From an uncultured bacterium (GTDB lineage: Bacteria; Patescibacteriota; Gracilibacteria; Absconditabacterales; Absconditicoccaceae), in NCBI GenBank assembly GCA_946408385.1, contig CAMJSB010000007.1, positions 1-60,265 on the forward strand: DNA of 60,265 nucleotides. The letters are read 5' to 3'. The position numbers were made by a program, and so were the translations under genes. The notes below the pieces were generated by a model that worked only from the letters and a program-made list of their open reading frames with translations, made no database searches and was not told the origin of the DNA. Positions 34,819 to 44,603 of this stretch are shown here, piece by piece. Positions within the stretch are counted from its first letter, which is position 1; the number at the start of each line of letters is the position of its first letter.

Positions 34819-37800
34819 ATGACTACATTAGAATTGATGGATTCAATACTTCAATATTGGAAAGATAATAACACATTTCAAAGATCAATTGACGAAAGAT
34901 CAGAGCAGATGCAATTTCGTTTCTTCGATGGACCTCCATTTGCTTCATGAGATCCTCACTATGGACATTTATTAGCATGAGCTATCAAAGACGTTTTCCC
35001 TCGTTATATGACGATGAGAGGTTTTCGTGTAGAGAGAAAATGGTGATGGGATTGTCATGGATTGCCTGTAGAAAAAGCTGTAGAGAAGAAACTATGAATT
35101 GATGGTAAAAGAGATATAGAAAATAAAATCTGAATTAAAGCATTTACCGAAGAATGTAGAAAATACGTAGATAATACAAACGAAGTTTGGAAATGGTTTG
35201 TAGACCATTCTGGACGTTGGGCAGATATCGAGCATCCATATCGTACTATGGACTTGGATTTCATGGAAAGTGTAATGTACTGTTTTTCAAATATTTATAG
35301 ACAAAATCTAGTTTATAAGTGATTCAAGGTTCAGTGGTATTGTCCAAGCTGTGCTACACCACTTGCAAATAATGAAGTAACGGATGGATATGAAGATAAA
35401 ACTGATACAGCAATTACGGTCAGATTTAAATTTACTAATAAAGCATACTCAAATAGATTCAACTATGAAATCACTCCAAGTGACGAAGCTGTGAATGTAG
35501 TTTGCTGTGTAATCAAGAGAGATGGAAAATATTTACTAGAATATTGAGTTAAAGCTCAGAAATATGTTTTCCCTGGATGAAAAGTAGAAAAATGAGATAG
35601 TATAGAAAAAACTGTAGCTAAAGAAATCAAAGAAGAACTAGATGTGGAGACAAAGAGCTGTAAAATTTTATGAGAATTTAAAGAATTACTCAATTGAAAT
35701 ATCTGGAATTTAATTTATGTTGAAGCTGAAATAGAAGGTGAGCCAAAAATTATGGAACCAGATAAAATTACTCAACTTCAATGGGCTGAAATAAGAGAAA
35801 GTGAAAATGAAATCTGAATGGAAGTGGTTATCGATTGAACAGTTATGGATGATCCACAAGAAATAATCAGCCAGTTTTATGATTTATATATAGCTCACAA
35901 TGAAATTTGGTCCAAAATTCAGGCAGATGCTCCAGTTTATGCATTGGCTTGGACTACTACTCCATGGACATTACCATCAAATAGCTTCTTGGCAGTTTGA
36001 CCAGAAATTCATTACAGCATGGTTTATGACAAAGAAAGTCATGAATACTATATTTTAGCAGATGCTTTACTCAAGAAGTATTATAAAAATCCTGAAGATT
36101 ATATTTTGGTAAATAAAATTAAAGGTTCAAAATTGGTCTGAACATTCTATATCCCACTATTTGAATATATCAATAATTCTAAACTTCCTGCTGAATACAA
36201 AGATAGATATTTCCAGATGATACCTGGAGATTATGTAAGTACAGAAGACTGAACATGAATAGTACATATTGCTCCAACATTTGGACAGGAGGACTTTGAA
36301 GTAGTTGCAGATTTATTCTGAGCTGACAAAGCATTAGACTGGTTGTTTATTGCAGTAAATGAATATGGAGAATTTGATCATCAAGTTCCAGACTATGAGT
36401 GACAGAGTGTTTTGAAAGTTAATAAAGATATTATAGACCGTTTAAAAGCTGAAAGAAAATTAATTAAATCTGAATCAATAACGCACTCATATCCTCACTG
36501 TTGGAGATGTCATACACCTCTCATATCCAAAGCAATGTCATCTTGGTTTATCAAAGAACAACAGATGAATGCTCAGACGCTTGAAGATGCAGAAAAGATT
36601 AAATTTGTTCCAGAAAATGTTTCAAATAGATTTGTAAATTGATTAAAACAAGCTCCAGACTGGAATGTTGCTAGAAATAGATATCGATGAAGTCCTTTGC
36701 CAATTTGGGCAAACGTAGACGATACATTGGACACATTCTCTCTTTCAACATTGGACGAGATGTACCAATTAACTCGTTCATGATCAAAGAATCTGACTAA
36801 ATTCATGTTCATTCGCCATGGAAGAACTGATTGTAACGTCAGTCGCAAGCAGGATTCACGTTGAGATTTAGCTCATTTAACGGATGAATGAAAACAGCAA
36901 GTAGAACAAGCAAGAAATGAACTAACATATTTAAAAACAGATCCAGATAAAATTTTATTAATCTCTCCTATGGAAAGAGTTCGAGAAACAGCTTTACCTA
37001 TAATGAATGATTGGTGCTCAGCAGAGCAGGTGAGTGCAATTAGAAAAAACTATGAAAATTTTCAATCAAAATTTAGAGAATTACGAGATTCTAATCAGAT
37101 TATTGAATATCTTCAAAATCCTGAAAATGAGACATTATATGACCTTTGATATGGAGTTTGGTGAGATTTCCGCGACTGTGAATTCTTGCAAATATCACTC
37201 CAGTGAAAAGATGAAGAAGCTGGATTACATGTAAAACATCCGACAGATACTCCATTATTTCCATGAGATGAGTCTATCGACCAAATGATTAATAGAACTC
37301 AGATTATGGTTCGTAAATTAGCTGAGAAATTTGCTACGAAAACAGTAGTTGTAATTTCTCACGGAGATCCAATTTGGTGAATGAGATCAGCTTTCAGACC
37401 TTTGGTTTATGCTAGAGATAAAGCGAAATATTATCCAAGAAACGGAGTAATTAACATTCATTATCGAGATAATGATGCAAAAACAGAGGTTAATCTTCAC
37501 AAACCATATGTGGATACATATTGGTGAATTAGAGATGGGAAAATATATAAGAGAATTCCAGAAGTGATGGATTGTTGGTTTGAATCATGAGCAATGCCAT
37601 TCGGACAGGATCACTATATCGGACAAAAAGAGAAGGAAAATCAGAGTTATACAGCAGAATTTATAGCTGAATGATTGGATCAGACTAGATGATGGTTCCG
37701 TTCATTACATATTCTAAATCATGCAATTAAATGAAATAATGCGGCAAATAATATCGTAGTAAATGGACTAGTCCTCGCAGAAGATGGAAAGAAAATGTCA

Positions 37801-38850
37801 AAAAGTCTGAGAAACTTCCCAGATCCTCGTGGATTGATAGAGCAGTGGTGATGAGATGCATATAGAATTTATGTATTGAGTGCTCCAGTAGTTCGTGCAG
37901 AACCTATGAGATTTAGCGAAAAATGAGTAGAGCAGTCATTCAAAGATTATATCCTTCCACTTCAGAATGTATATAATTTCTTTGAAACTTATGCTAAGAT
38001 AGATCAATGGAAATCTGATTGAAATCAAATTTTTGCAATGAGAGATGATAGTGAAATCTCGGATTATAAAGAATTAGTAGAGCAGTTAGTTCGTGTAAAT
38101 CCAGATATAATTCTAACTTCTGATAATACCAAATGAGAAGCTGTAAAATCATTAATCAACAAATATACACCAAAAGCTAAAGATATCGAAATTAAATCAG
38201 CAGATTTATCAGATTACTTTAATCTAGTTAAGTGATTTGAAACTAAACGTGTATTGATTCTTGCATCAGATGAACAGATTAAATCAATATGGAATACTAT
38301 TTCATGAAAGGCAGATAAATCATTAGAAAAATGAGTTGTACTTCCATTAGTTACATATCAAATTACAAATGATTTGGATGCTTGGTTACTCTCAGAATTA
38401 CATCAAACTTTAATCAAAGAAGATGAACTTCTTCAAAGATACGCTCTTGATGACGCTATTAAGTCAACATTAGATTTCTTAGATAAACTTACAAATCGAT
38501 GGTTACGTCGTTCTAGAAGAAGATTCTGGGCTAATGGAATGGATGCAGACAAGAATGCTGCATATTCTACATTGTACACAGTTCTCAAAACTTACTTACA
38601 AATGCTAGCTCCATTCATACCATTCATTACTGAGAAATTGTGGCAGAATTTAGCAGATTTCTCTACAGAAAAGATTGATTCAATTCATCTTACATATCGA
38701 CCAATGGCTTCAGAATTGTACATTTCACCAGATTTGATGGAAGAAATTGCACAAGTTCGTAAGATTATCAAATTAGCATTATTTGTTCGTGCTAAGAATA
38801 AGGTAGCTATTAAGCAACCATTACAAAAGTTATCAGTTAAAATGGAATAA
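34819..38850 (+). CDS. ileS: Isoleucyl-tRNA synthetase with inserted Nudix and histidine-phosphatase domains
   Basis: 1343 residues, well above the usual 900-1100. Class I motifs are intact: P-H-Y-G-H (residues 46-50) and K-M-S-K-S (992-996), with [11 protein letters not shown] in the editing region and C-W-F-E-S-G before the catalytic half. Residues about 222-361 are a Nudix hydrolase domain (V-F-P-G-G-K-V-E-K-G-D then A-K-E-I-K-E-E-L). Residues about 655-900 are a histidine-phosphatase domain (F-I-R-H-G-R-T-D with R666 and H667, S-P-M-E-R-V-R-E-T and V-V-I-S-H-G-D-P). A third insertion at about 1070-1180 resembles a degenerate small phosphatase. All are in frame with no stop. The tail ends in the anticodon-binding domain. 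Confidence 0.95.
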
Positions 38851-38851
38851 A

Positions 38852-38899
38852 AAAAAGAGTCCTCCAATTCCTAGAATGCTAGGATAAGGGGGACTTTTT
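38852..38899 (+). terminator. ileS terminator
   Basis: gtcctcc and gggggac form the outer stem, attcctag and ctaggat the inner stem, followed by a T-run; it begins right after the ileS TAA. Confidence 0.85.
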
Positions 38900-38908
38900 C
38901 TAGAAGGA

Positions 38909-39028
38909 TTAAAATATCCACATTAGTAACCATATAATAGCTACTATACCATTCATTAGAATGCCTACCTTGATGGCTGCGGCATCTTCCATTTTTTTGT
39001 CGTGTTCAATGTTGTTTCTTTGTGCCAT
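38909..39028 (-). CDS. Small membrane protein (39 residues)
   Basis: The frame reads M-A-Q-R-N-N-I-E-H-D-K-K-M-E-D-A-A-A-I, then a hydrophobic stretch V-G-I-L-M-N-G-I-V-A-I-I-W-L-L to the TAA. A charged head and a single membrane span in so short an ORF suggest a real small protein, but no family is known. It is convergent with ileS, which ends in a terminator just before it. Confidence 0.5.
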   Translation of the reverse strand: MAQRNNIEHDKKMEDAAAIKVGILMNGIVAIIWLLMWIF

Positions 39029-39179
39029 GTTTTTGTTCGTTATGTCATTTTTTTTGTTTAGCTGTGCTAAAATAAACAACTCCTTCTTAAATTCAATAGG
39101 AATTTTAGTATTCTTTTATTGATTTTGTCTATATTTTTAGTTTACTGTAAAAAATAGATTTTATATAGTTTTTAAAATT

Positions 39180-39674
39180 ATGGATTGTGGAAACTATTGT
39201 ATATCACGAATATTATCAAAAATCAATTATAATTTTGAACGATCAGATTTTATATTTTCTGAAGTTTTCCCTTGAGTATCATTACTCCCAAAGATCTGAA
39301 TTTTATTATTTGAACATTCCCCAAATGTTGGGATAATACATGAGAAACAAGACATTTTCATAAATTTAAAAGATGAAGAACTTCCATTATTAGAAGAGTA
39401 TAAACATCGATTAAATGAATTTCAAAAATTGTGATGAAAATATTCTAATCATGAAATTAATATTAAATACTTAAAAGAAAATCTGAAAGATAATTATTGT
39501 ATCATCCCAATAAAGAAAGGGGAGTGAAGTCATTTCGTGATTTTAAATTCAATAGATGAAAATCAAGTAAATTTAGTGGACAATAAAAAGTGAGAATTTA
39601 GTGTCTCTATTGTTGAATTTGAAGATTTAATGGATTTAGAAAATTGAAAATATGTTTTATTCGCAGGTAAATAA
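39180..39674 (+). CDS. C39-like cysteine peptidase
   Basis: 164 residues. The start M-D-C-G-N-Y-C matches the D-C-G active-site pattern of C39/papain-like peptidases, with Cys3 as likely nucleophile, and S-H-F-V-I-L-N-S then V-D-N (about 124-140) fits the catalytic His and Asp region. It has no signal peptide. Its TAA overlaps the ATG of the transporter by one base, so the two are cotranslated. C39 enzymes often cut leader peptides of exported peptides, which fits the peptide and radical SAM genes nearby. An in-frame stop upstream shows that the protein starts at the catalytic motif. Confidence 0.6.
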
Positions 39675-40876
39675 TGATTAAAAAGATAGGATTAAAATTT
39701 TTACGACCATTTTACACACAAAGTATAATCCCTAGTTTATCTAAGTTGATACTCCCATTTTATGTAATTTATTTTTTAGATATTTGACTAACTCTTTGGC
39801 AAATCGCATTGATTGGTAGTTTTAGAAGTGTTGTATCATTAATATCAGAAATTCCAACATGAACTATAGCAGATTTATACTGAAAGAAAATCAGTGTTAT
39901 TTTATGATTTATTTTATCATGAATAACTGTATTTTGTATCCCATTTTCCCATTCATTTGTTGGAATTTGTATTATATTTTGTATCAATGCATTGACAGAA
40001 ACTTTGTTTTCAGGTTCAGACCAGGCTTGGGTATCTGATGTGATAGAAAAAAATGATAAAAAACTGATTGATTCATATTTTTCTTGGAATAGAAGTATTC
40101 GTAATTTTTGATTTATTATAGCATGAATATTAGCGAGCTTAGTTGCAAAATATCTTTGATATGATTGGTTATGGTTTGTTTATGGAGCATGAACTATTAT
40201 AGCAGGAATTGTCCTTTGCTTTGCAGAAAACTGAAAAGAATGATATGAAGAAGAGTGAGAAGATTGGTTGAAAAAAGATTTTTGGCTTCATATAAAATCT
40301 ACATTTAAGTATATAGCAAAGAATAAAGTTATTTGTTTACTATTCATTTGAATTGCAGTATTCTACATTATTGATGAATTGACTGGACTTATACGAACTC
40401 CATATATTCAAGAATTATGAATAGATATAGATAATCTCGGATTTATTTACTGAATTATCTGAGTTTGCTGAATTTTTGCACCTTTAATTGCAGAAAAAAT
40501 TCTGAAGATGCAGAAAAATTCTATGTTCTATATTCTGTGAATATGTATTTGAATGGCAGTTCTGCTTGTAGTATCAAGTCTTTCTACATCCGCAATTCTT
40601 ATTATTTGAATTTTTGTGGTATATAATTTCATTGATGATTTTATTTTACCGATAGATGAAACGGTAACGAGTAAAATAGCAGAGAAGTCCCAAAGGTCTA
40701 CAATTCTATCAGTGAAATCTATGGTAGAAAATTTGGCTTGTATCGTTTGATGACCTTTGGCTTGAATTTTATTAGGTTGTGTTTCTTATGCTCAATGATT
40801 GTTAGTTGCTGCGGGATTGATGGTGATAATCGGGGTTGTTTATTATATTAGCATAAAAAGGGTAGCATGTAATTAA
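39674..40876 (+). CDS. MFS transporter
   Basis: 400 residues with about 12 hydrophobic segments and the MFS pattern of two six-helix halves split by a charged loop near residues 195-220. Between helices 2 and 3, G-T-I-A-D-L-Y-G-K-K resembles the MFS motif G-x-x-x-D-R-x-G-R-[KR]. Many Gly are TGA. It overlaps the C39-like gene by one base. Export of a processed peptide is a reasonable guess from context. Confidence 0.85.
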
Positions 40877-40893
40877 CATCCTACCCATTTTTT
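40855..40893. terminator. Terminator between transporter and precursor peptide genes
   Basis: gggtag (40860-40865) pairs with ctaccc (40881-40886) next to a T-run; the stem overlaps the transporter stop. It can end both the + transporter transcript and the minus peptide transcript. Confidence 0.7.
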
Positions 40894-40905
40894 GTAGAGT
40901 CTTCA

Positions 40906-41070
40906 CTAGTCTTTGCCACCAGTACAAGAGCAATTACAACTTTTGCAACCCGGTCCACAGAGAGAATACTTCTCTATTTTTGGGTTAACTTTACCTAACA
41001 CAGCCTGAGCCGTGCCTTTCCTGACATAAGGCTCCCTTGCGCCAAGAAAGTTAACTTTTCTAGTAATCAT
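40906..41070 (-). CDS. Candidate RiPP precursor peptide, Cys-rich tail
   Basis: 54 residues. The first 36 residues form a polar, basic leader-like part (M-I-T-R-K-V-N-F-L-G-A-R-E-P-Y). The last 18 contain C-G-P-G-C-K-S-C-N-C-S-C-T-G-G-K-D, with five Cys in an x3-x2-x-x spacing. Cys-rich cores next to radical SAM/SPASM enzymes are typical substrates for thioether formation (sactipeptides, ranthipeptides). All seven Gly use GGN, none TGA, as in the radical SAM gene. There is no good Shine-Dalgarno. The gene is too short for ORF callers with a length cutoff. A metal-binding small protein is the main alternative. Confidence 0.6.
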   Translation of the reverse strand: MITRKVNFLGAREPYVRKGTAQAVLGKVNPKIEKYSLCGPGCKSCNCSCTGGKD

Positions 41071-41081
41071 AACTTATTTTG

Positions 41082-41110
41082 TTGACTTTTATATCAACTA
41101 TCACTATAGT
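41082..41110 (+). promoter_or_regulatory. Promoter of the amidohydrolase gene, with palindromic -10
   Basis: TTGACT (41082-41087) and TATAGT (41105-41110) are 17 bp apart. The -10 lies in actatagt (41103-41110), a perfect 8-bp palindrome that also offers a -10 to the opposite strand toward the precursor peptide (TTGATT at 41133-41128, 19 bp spacing). gttga/tcaac (41081-41098) is an inverted repeat in the same region. Confidence 0.6.
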
Positions 41111-41164
41111 AGAAAAAATAAAAATTAAATCAATAGAAAATTATAAATCATTTTTCGTAAAACA

Positions 41165-42130
41165 ATGATAGAAGATTTCGTGTTTTCAGAAAAAGAAAAA
41201 AACAGTATTAAACAAAGTATGGATTTAATTCCTGACAATATTTTTGATATTCATAATCATGTATATTTAAAAAGCAATATTCAAGAAGAACTTCAAGATG
41301 CACTTTTCTATGATGAATTTTCTTTTGATGATTTACCTAAAGCAAAAAAAACTCTTTATCCATGAAAAAATGTGGAATCAGTAGTGTTTTGACAGCCTCA
41401 GATGAGTATTCAATATATAAAAAACAACAATGATTATATAAAATCGTATTCAAAAAATAAGTTTTTACTTCTGCCTGATGATGACATTTATATTGAAACT
41501 GAACTAATGTCATGAAAATGGAAAGGGGCTAAAGTCTATTGATTTAACGAAAAAATACTAAGCAATATATCTATTAAAACTTTAACTATACTTGATAAAA
41601 AAAGTTTACCCTTAATAATTCATCTTCCGTTTAATATAATAAAAAATCAAAAAGAACTTTGTAATTTATTGAAAAGATATAAAAATGTAATGTTTATCGT
41701 TGCACACTGAGGAAATGTCCAAAAATGCAAAAGTGATTATGAATGATATATAAAAGCATTACAAACATTGAAGAATTTTGATAATATCTGATTTGATACT
41801 TCGTGTATTAATGACAAAGAATTTTTAAAAATTTTAGTAGATTCTTTTGATAGAGAAAGAATTTTTTATTGATCAGATTTGCCAATCTCTCTTTTAAGAG
41901 GAACTGTGTTGCCGGGTAAAAATTGAACAGCAAGAATAATCTCTGATAAATTTATTAAATGAATTGATAATAACTTAAGTAGAACTATAATAAAAAATCT
42001 TAACTTAGATCTATCTAACATTATAAATATACAACTAACTACAATTTCACTGTTATGAAAAACATTATCTTATGATGATCTAGAAAAAATTTTTTACAAA
42101 AATACTAAGTCTCTTAACCTTTTTTTCTAA
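41165..42130 (+). CDS. Amidohydrolase-like TIM-barrel protein
   Basis: 321 residues. F-D-I-H-N-H-V (about 28-34) provides the metal-binding H-x-H of the first strand, I-V-A-H-G-G-N (about 179-185) a later His, and I-F-Y-G-S-D-L-P (about 235-242) the final Asp, all in the order of the amidohydrolase_2 family. It may hydrolyse or decarboxylate a small molecule or a modified peptide; the substrate is unknown. It is convergent with the methyltransferase gene and overlaps its end by 17 bp. Confidence 0.8.
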
Positions 42131-42662
42131 TTTCAATATAGCCAATATGATGAACATGGGCCCCGATGGGAGCATGATTTTCTTCAAGGAAGAGTTCTTC
42201 TTTGTATTGAATAGAAAAAGAACTATTATTTGAATTTTCAAAATCATCAAAAGTATAGAATGAAAGAGGTTTTGAGCTCATAGTCTCATCATCTGGGAAA
42301 AAGAAAGATAAAGTAAATACTCAATTATCTTCTAATAACTCAACCAATTCTGGCAACAATAATTCAAGAAAAAACTTCTTTTTTAAGAATGGAACAACAT
42401 TTAGTAATAATATTAAAGAATATTCTCAACTTAAAATAGATTCTGGAAGTTCTCTTAAATCGGCATTAATAAATTTTATATTTGGATGTCATTGTAAATA
42501 TTCGGGTCGTAGCCAATTTTCTTTTGATTCGTTATCCAATGCAATAACTTTATTTCAAAAGCTAGCACAAAAAATACTATATCTTCAATCTCAAGCTCAA
42601 AGATCAAGGATGGTTCATTGATAATTAGGAAGTAGTTTTGCTAATTGTTTGCAAAGAATCAT
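42114..42662 (-). CDS. Class I SAM-dependent methyltransferase
   Basis: 182 residues. Motif I is I-L-D-L-G-A-G-D-G-R-Y-S (about 20-31), with its Gly codons as TGA, then V-I-A-L-D-N-E and L-I-L-L-L-N-V-V-P-F for the later strands. Length fits a tellurite-resistance/TehB-like small methyltransferase, but the substrate is not clear. It lies on the same strand as the radical SAM gene, about 85 bp after its terminator. Confidence 0.85.
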
Positions 42663-42718
42663 AAAAGTAAAATTACAAAATGAATGCAACAATCATAGAA
42701 AAATAAATAAAATATTCA

Positions 42719-42749
42719 AGGAGAAAAAGGAGGCTAAATTGCCTCCTTT
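42719..42749 (-). terminator. Terminator of radical SAM gene
   Basis: aaaggaggc (42726-42734) pairs with gcctccttt (42741-42749); the minus strand continues into a T-run. The stem overlaps the radical SAM stop codon. Confidence 0.85.
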
Positions 42750-43770
42750 AACGCCAGCATTGAGGATCTTTCTTGTAAAAAGAACCATAAGTGCCGTAGG
42801 ATACAGCAGGGCATCCTCTACAATAATTGAAAAGTTCGCAGTTATAGCACTCCATTTTCTCAAATTCACGATATGGAGCAATTCTTTTCGAGAAGAATAC
42901 TTCCTTAAAGGAATCAATAAGAGCATTACCAATCTTGCTAGAGAACCTTCTGCAAGCATAAATGTCGCCATTTGACAGCACACACATGTGTCGCATCGCA
43001 CACCCACAACCTTCATAAATAGTATTCTCTCCTTTTGTTTTAAAGAGGCCTTTTTCATAAAGGAATGGGGTCCAAAGATGATCTTTTAAGAAGAATTTTG
43101 TTTCACGATATGCAAGCTCATCATAGACATTCCATACTTGTGATAGAAAATTACGATATTCATTAGGTGGAATGTTATAAATTCCACGGTCCAATGAAGT
43201 CGGACAATAGCGAGCAAATGCAAATCCTCCCACAGGAATCTCGACAACATACCGAATAACATCAATCACTTCTTTGTAGTTCATTTGAGAAACAGTCATC
43301 ATGATATGAGATTCGATTTCTGCTTTATTGAGAATGTAGATTGCTTCAATTGTAGCATCGAAAGATCCAGGCTTACGGATAGAATCGTGAGTGTGTTTCA
43401 TACCATCAATTGAAAGTTGATAGGTTTCGCATCCAAGATCCTTTAAACGTTTTGCCACTTCAAAATTAAGATGAAAAGGGTTTCCTAGGATGTCAAATGG
43501 TATATTTTTCTGATGAAGATAGTTGAGGATTAACCAAATCTCATCATGCATGAGAGGATCTCCGCCAGTAATAGCAACCGACGGATTGCATTCTAATAAT
43601 TCGCAAAGGTTACAAAAATTCTCTACGATTTTTTGAACATTCGTAAATGACAAATAGCTTCTTTTAAATGATTTGTCATTGAAGATGTAGCAATGCTTGC
43701 ATCTTTGATCGCAGTCGTCTGTGATATGCAACTGCATACCAAACCAATGGTTGAAACTTTGGTTACTCAT
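42748..43770 (-). CDS. Radical SAM/SPASM peptide-modifying enzyme, TGA-free
   Basis: 340 residues. The radical SAM cluster motif is C-D-Q-R-C-K-H-C-Y (residues 19-27), followed by A-I-T-G-G-D-P-L and S-I-D-G. The C-terminal SPASM-like region has Cys in G-C-G-C-A-M, V-C-x-n-C-R-R and M-E-C-Y-N-C-E-L-F-N-Y-C-R-G-C-P, ligands for auxiliary Fe-S clusters. Such enzymes modify ribosomal peptides. All Gly codons (about 20) are GGN and the gene reads intact in the standard code, unlike its neighbours. A strong AGGAGGT lies 7 nt before the ATG with a TTGACA/TATATA promoter. Both suggest transfer from a standard-code, SD-using bacterium. Confidence 0.93.
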   Translation of the reverse strand: MSNQSFNHWFGMQLHITDDCDQRCKHCYIFNDKSFKRSYLSFTNVQKIVENFCNLCELLECNPSVAITGGDPLMHDEIWLILNYLHQKNIPFDILGNPFHLNFEVAKRLKDLGCETYQLSIDGMKHTHDSIRKPGSFDATIEAIYILNKAEIESHIMMTVSQMNYKEVIDVIRYVVEIPVGGFAFARYCPTSLDRGIYNIPPNEYRNFLSQVWNVYDELAYRETKFFLKDHLWTPFLYEKGLFKTKGENTIYEGCGCAMRHMCVLSNGDIYACRRFSSKIGNALIDSFKEVFFSKRIAPYREFEKMECYNCELFNYCRGCPAVSYGTYGSFYKKDPQCWR

Positions 43771-43777
43771 ATTAAAT

Positions 43778-43784
43778 ACCTCCT
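43778..43784 (-). promoter_or_regulatory. Shine-Dalgarno of radical SAM gene
   Basis: AGGAGGT on the minus strand, 7 nt before ATG 43770. Other genes checked in the window lack a comparable site, so this one is exceptional. Confidence 0.85.
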
Positions 43785-43829
43785 ATTTCTTTAATTTGTT
43801 TGTATTAATGTTTTATTTTCACATAAGGA

Positions 43830-43857
43830 TATATACTAAAAAATATAAAAATGTCAA
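43830..43857 (-). promoter_or_regulatory. Radical SAM gene promoter
   Basis: Consensus TTGACA (43857-43852) and TATATA (43835-43830) on the minus strand with 16 bp between them. Confidence 0.7.
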
Positions 43858-43915
43858 GTTGATTAATTTGGGTAAAATCTTACACGAGGTATATATCTAA
43901 AAATATATAATTTTC

Positions 43916-44391
43916 TTAGATGTTTCCTCATTTTAACATTTTTATCCAATCGTTGAATTTTTGAATCCATTCATAATCATTCTCTGTCATTTCATTAGAA
44001 TCTGACAATAATTTTTTAATTTTACATTCTTCATCGGGTGAATTTGGAATATATACTTTATCATAGTTACAAATAATTTTCTGTGAAGAAATTCAATCCC
44101 ACTTTTCATTTACTACATAAAAATCTTTTAATTCAGAATTAAATGTAGCATCAAGATCAATCCATTCTCAACCAATATTCATCTTTAAAAATACGTGGTA
44201 TCATTTTTTATTTGCATATCATCAATTGAAACAATTTCATATCATAATTCTTCGGCCAAAAGTTTAGAAACTGTACCTTTTCCACTTCAGCTTTTTCATC
44301 ACATTTTTCAATCCAAACTTTTTTGTCATAATTTATGGACTTTACTTACTGGAATTATAAAAAACGTTCAATGCTTTTGTCTAACTGAAAT
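43916..44391 (-). pseudogene. Broken transglutaminase-like or P-loop gene remnant
   Basis: Two overlapping minus-strand frames carry protein-like sequence. The upstream frame reads G-G-K-S-G-S-G-K-G-T-V-S-K-L-L-A-E-E-L-G and stops at a TAA near 44191. A second frame, open from about 44265 to TAA 43916, reads Y-H-V-F-L-K-M-N-I-G-G-E-W-I-D-L-D-A-T-F, resembling the His/Asp part of transglutaminase-like proteins. Joining them by a frameshift near 44200 gives one continuous domain. The G-S-G-K-G-T stretch also looks like a P-loop, so the identity of the N-terminal part is open. Likely a decayed gene. Confidence 0.45.
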
Positions 44392-44552
44392 TTAAATGAA
44401 ATATTCCAATAGTGCAAGGTTATAAAATATTTTTTGATTATCAAGGAAATTTGTAATTATTAAAAAATTTTTTCACTCTAAATTTAAATACAAGAAAAAT
44501 TTTTCATAGGTTAGTGGTTGTTTTATTTTACAATTTTTTACATTGTTATAAT

Positions 44553-44592
44553 TAAAAAAAACCTAGAAACTGATTACAGCACTAGGTTTAGT
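44553..44592 (-). terminator. Terminator
   Basis: On the minus strand aaacctag pairs with ctaggttt, followed by a long T-run, directly after the TAA at 44604. Confidence 0.8.
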
Positions 44593-44603
44593 GATAAAGT
44601 GTA

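Noticed and set aside
44200-44330. G-S-G-K-G-T as an adenylate-kinase gene
   Set aside because: The frame stops after about 40 residues and the other kinase motifs are missing.
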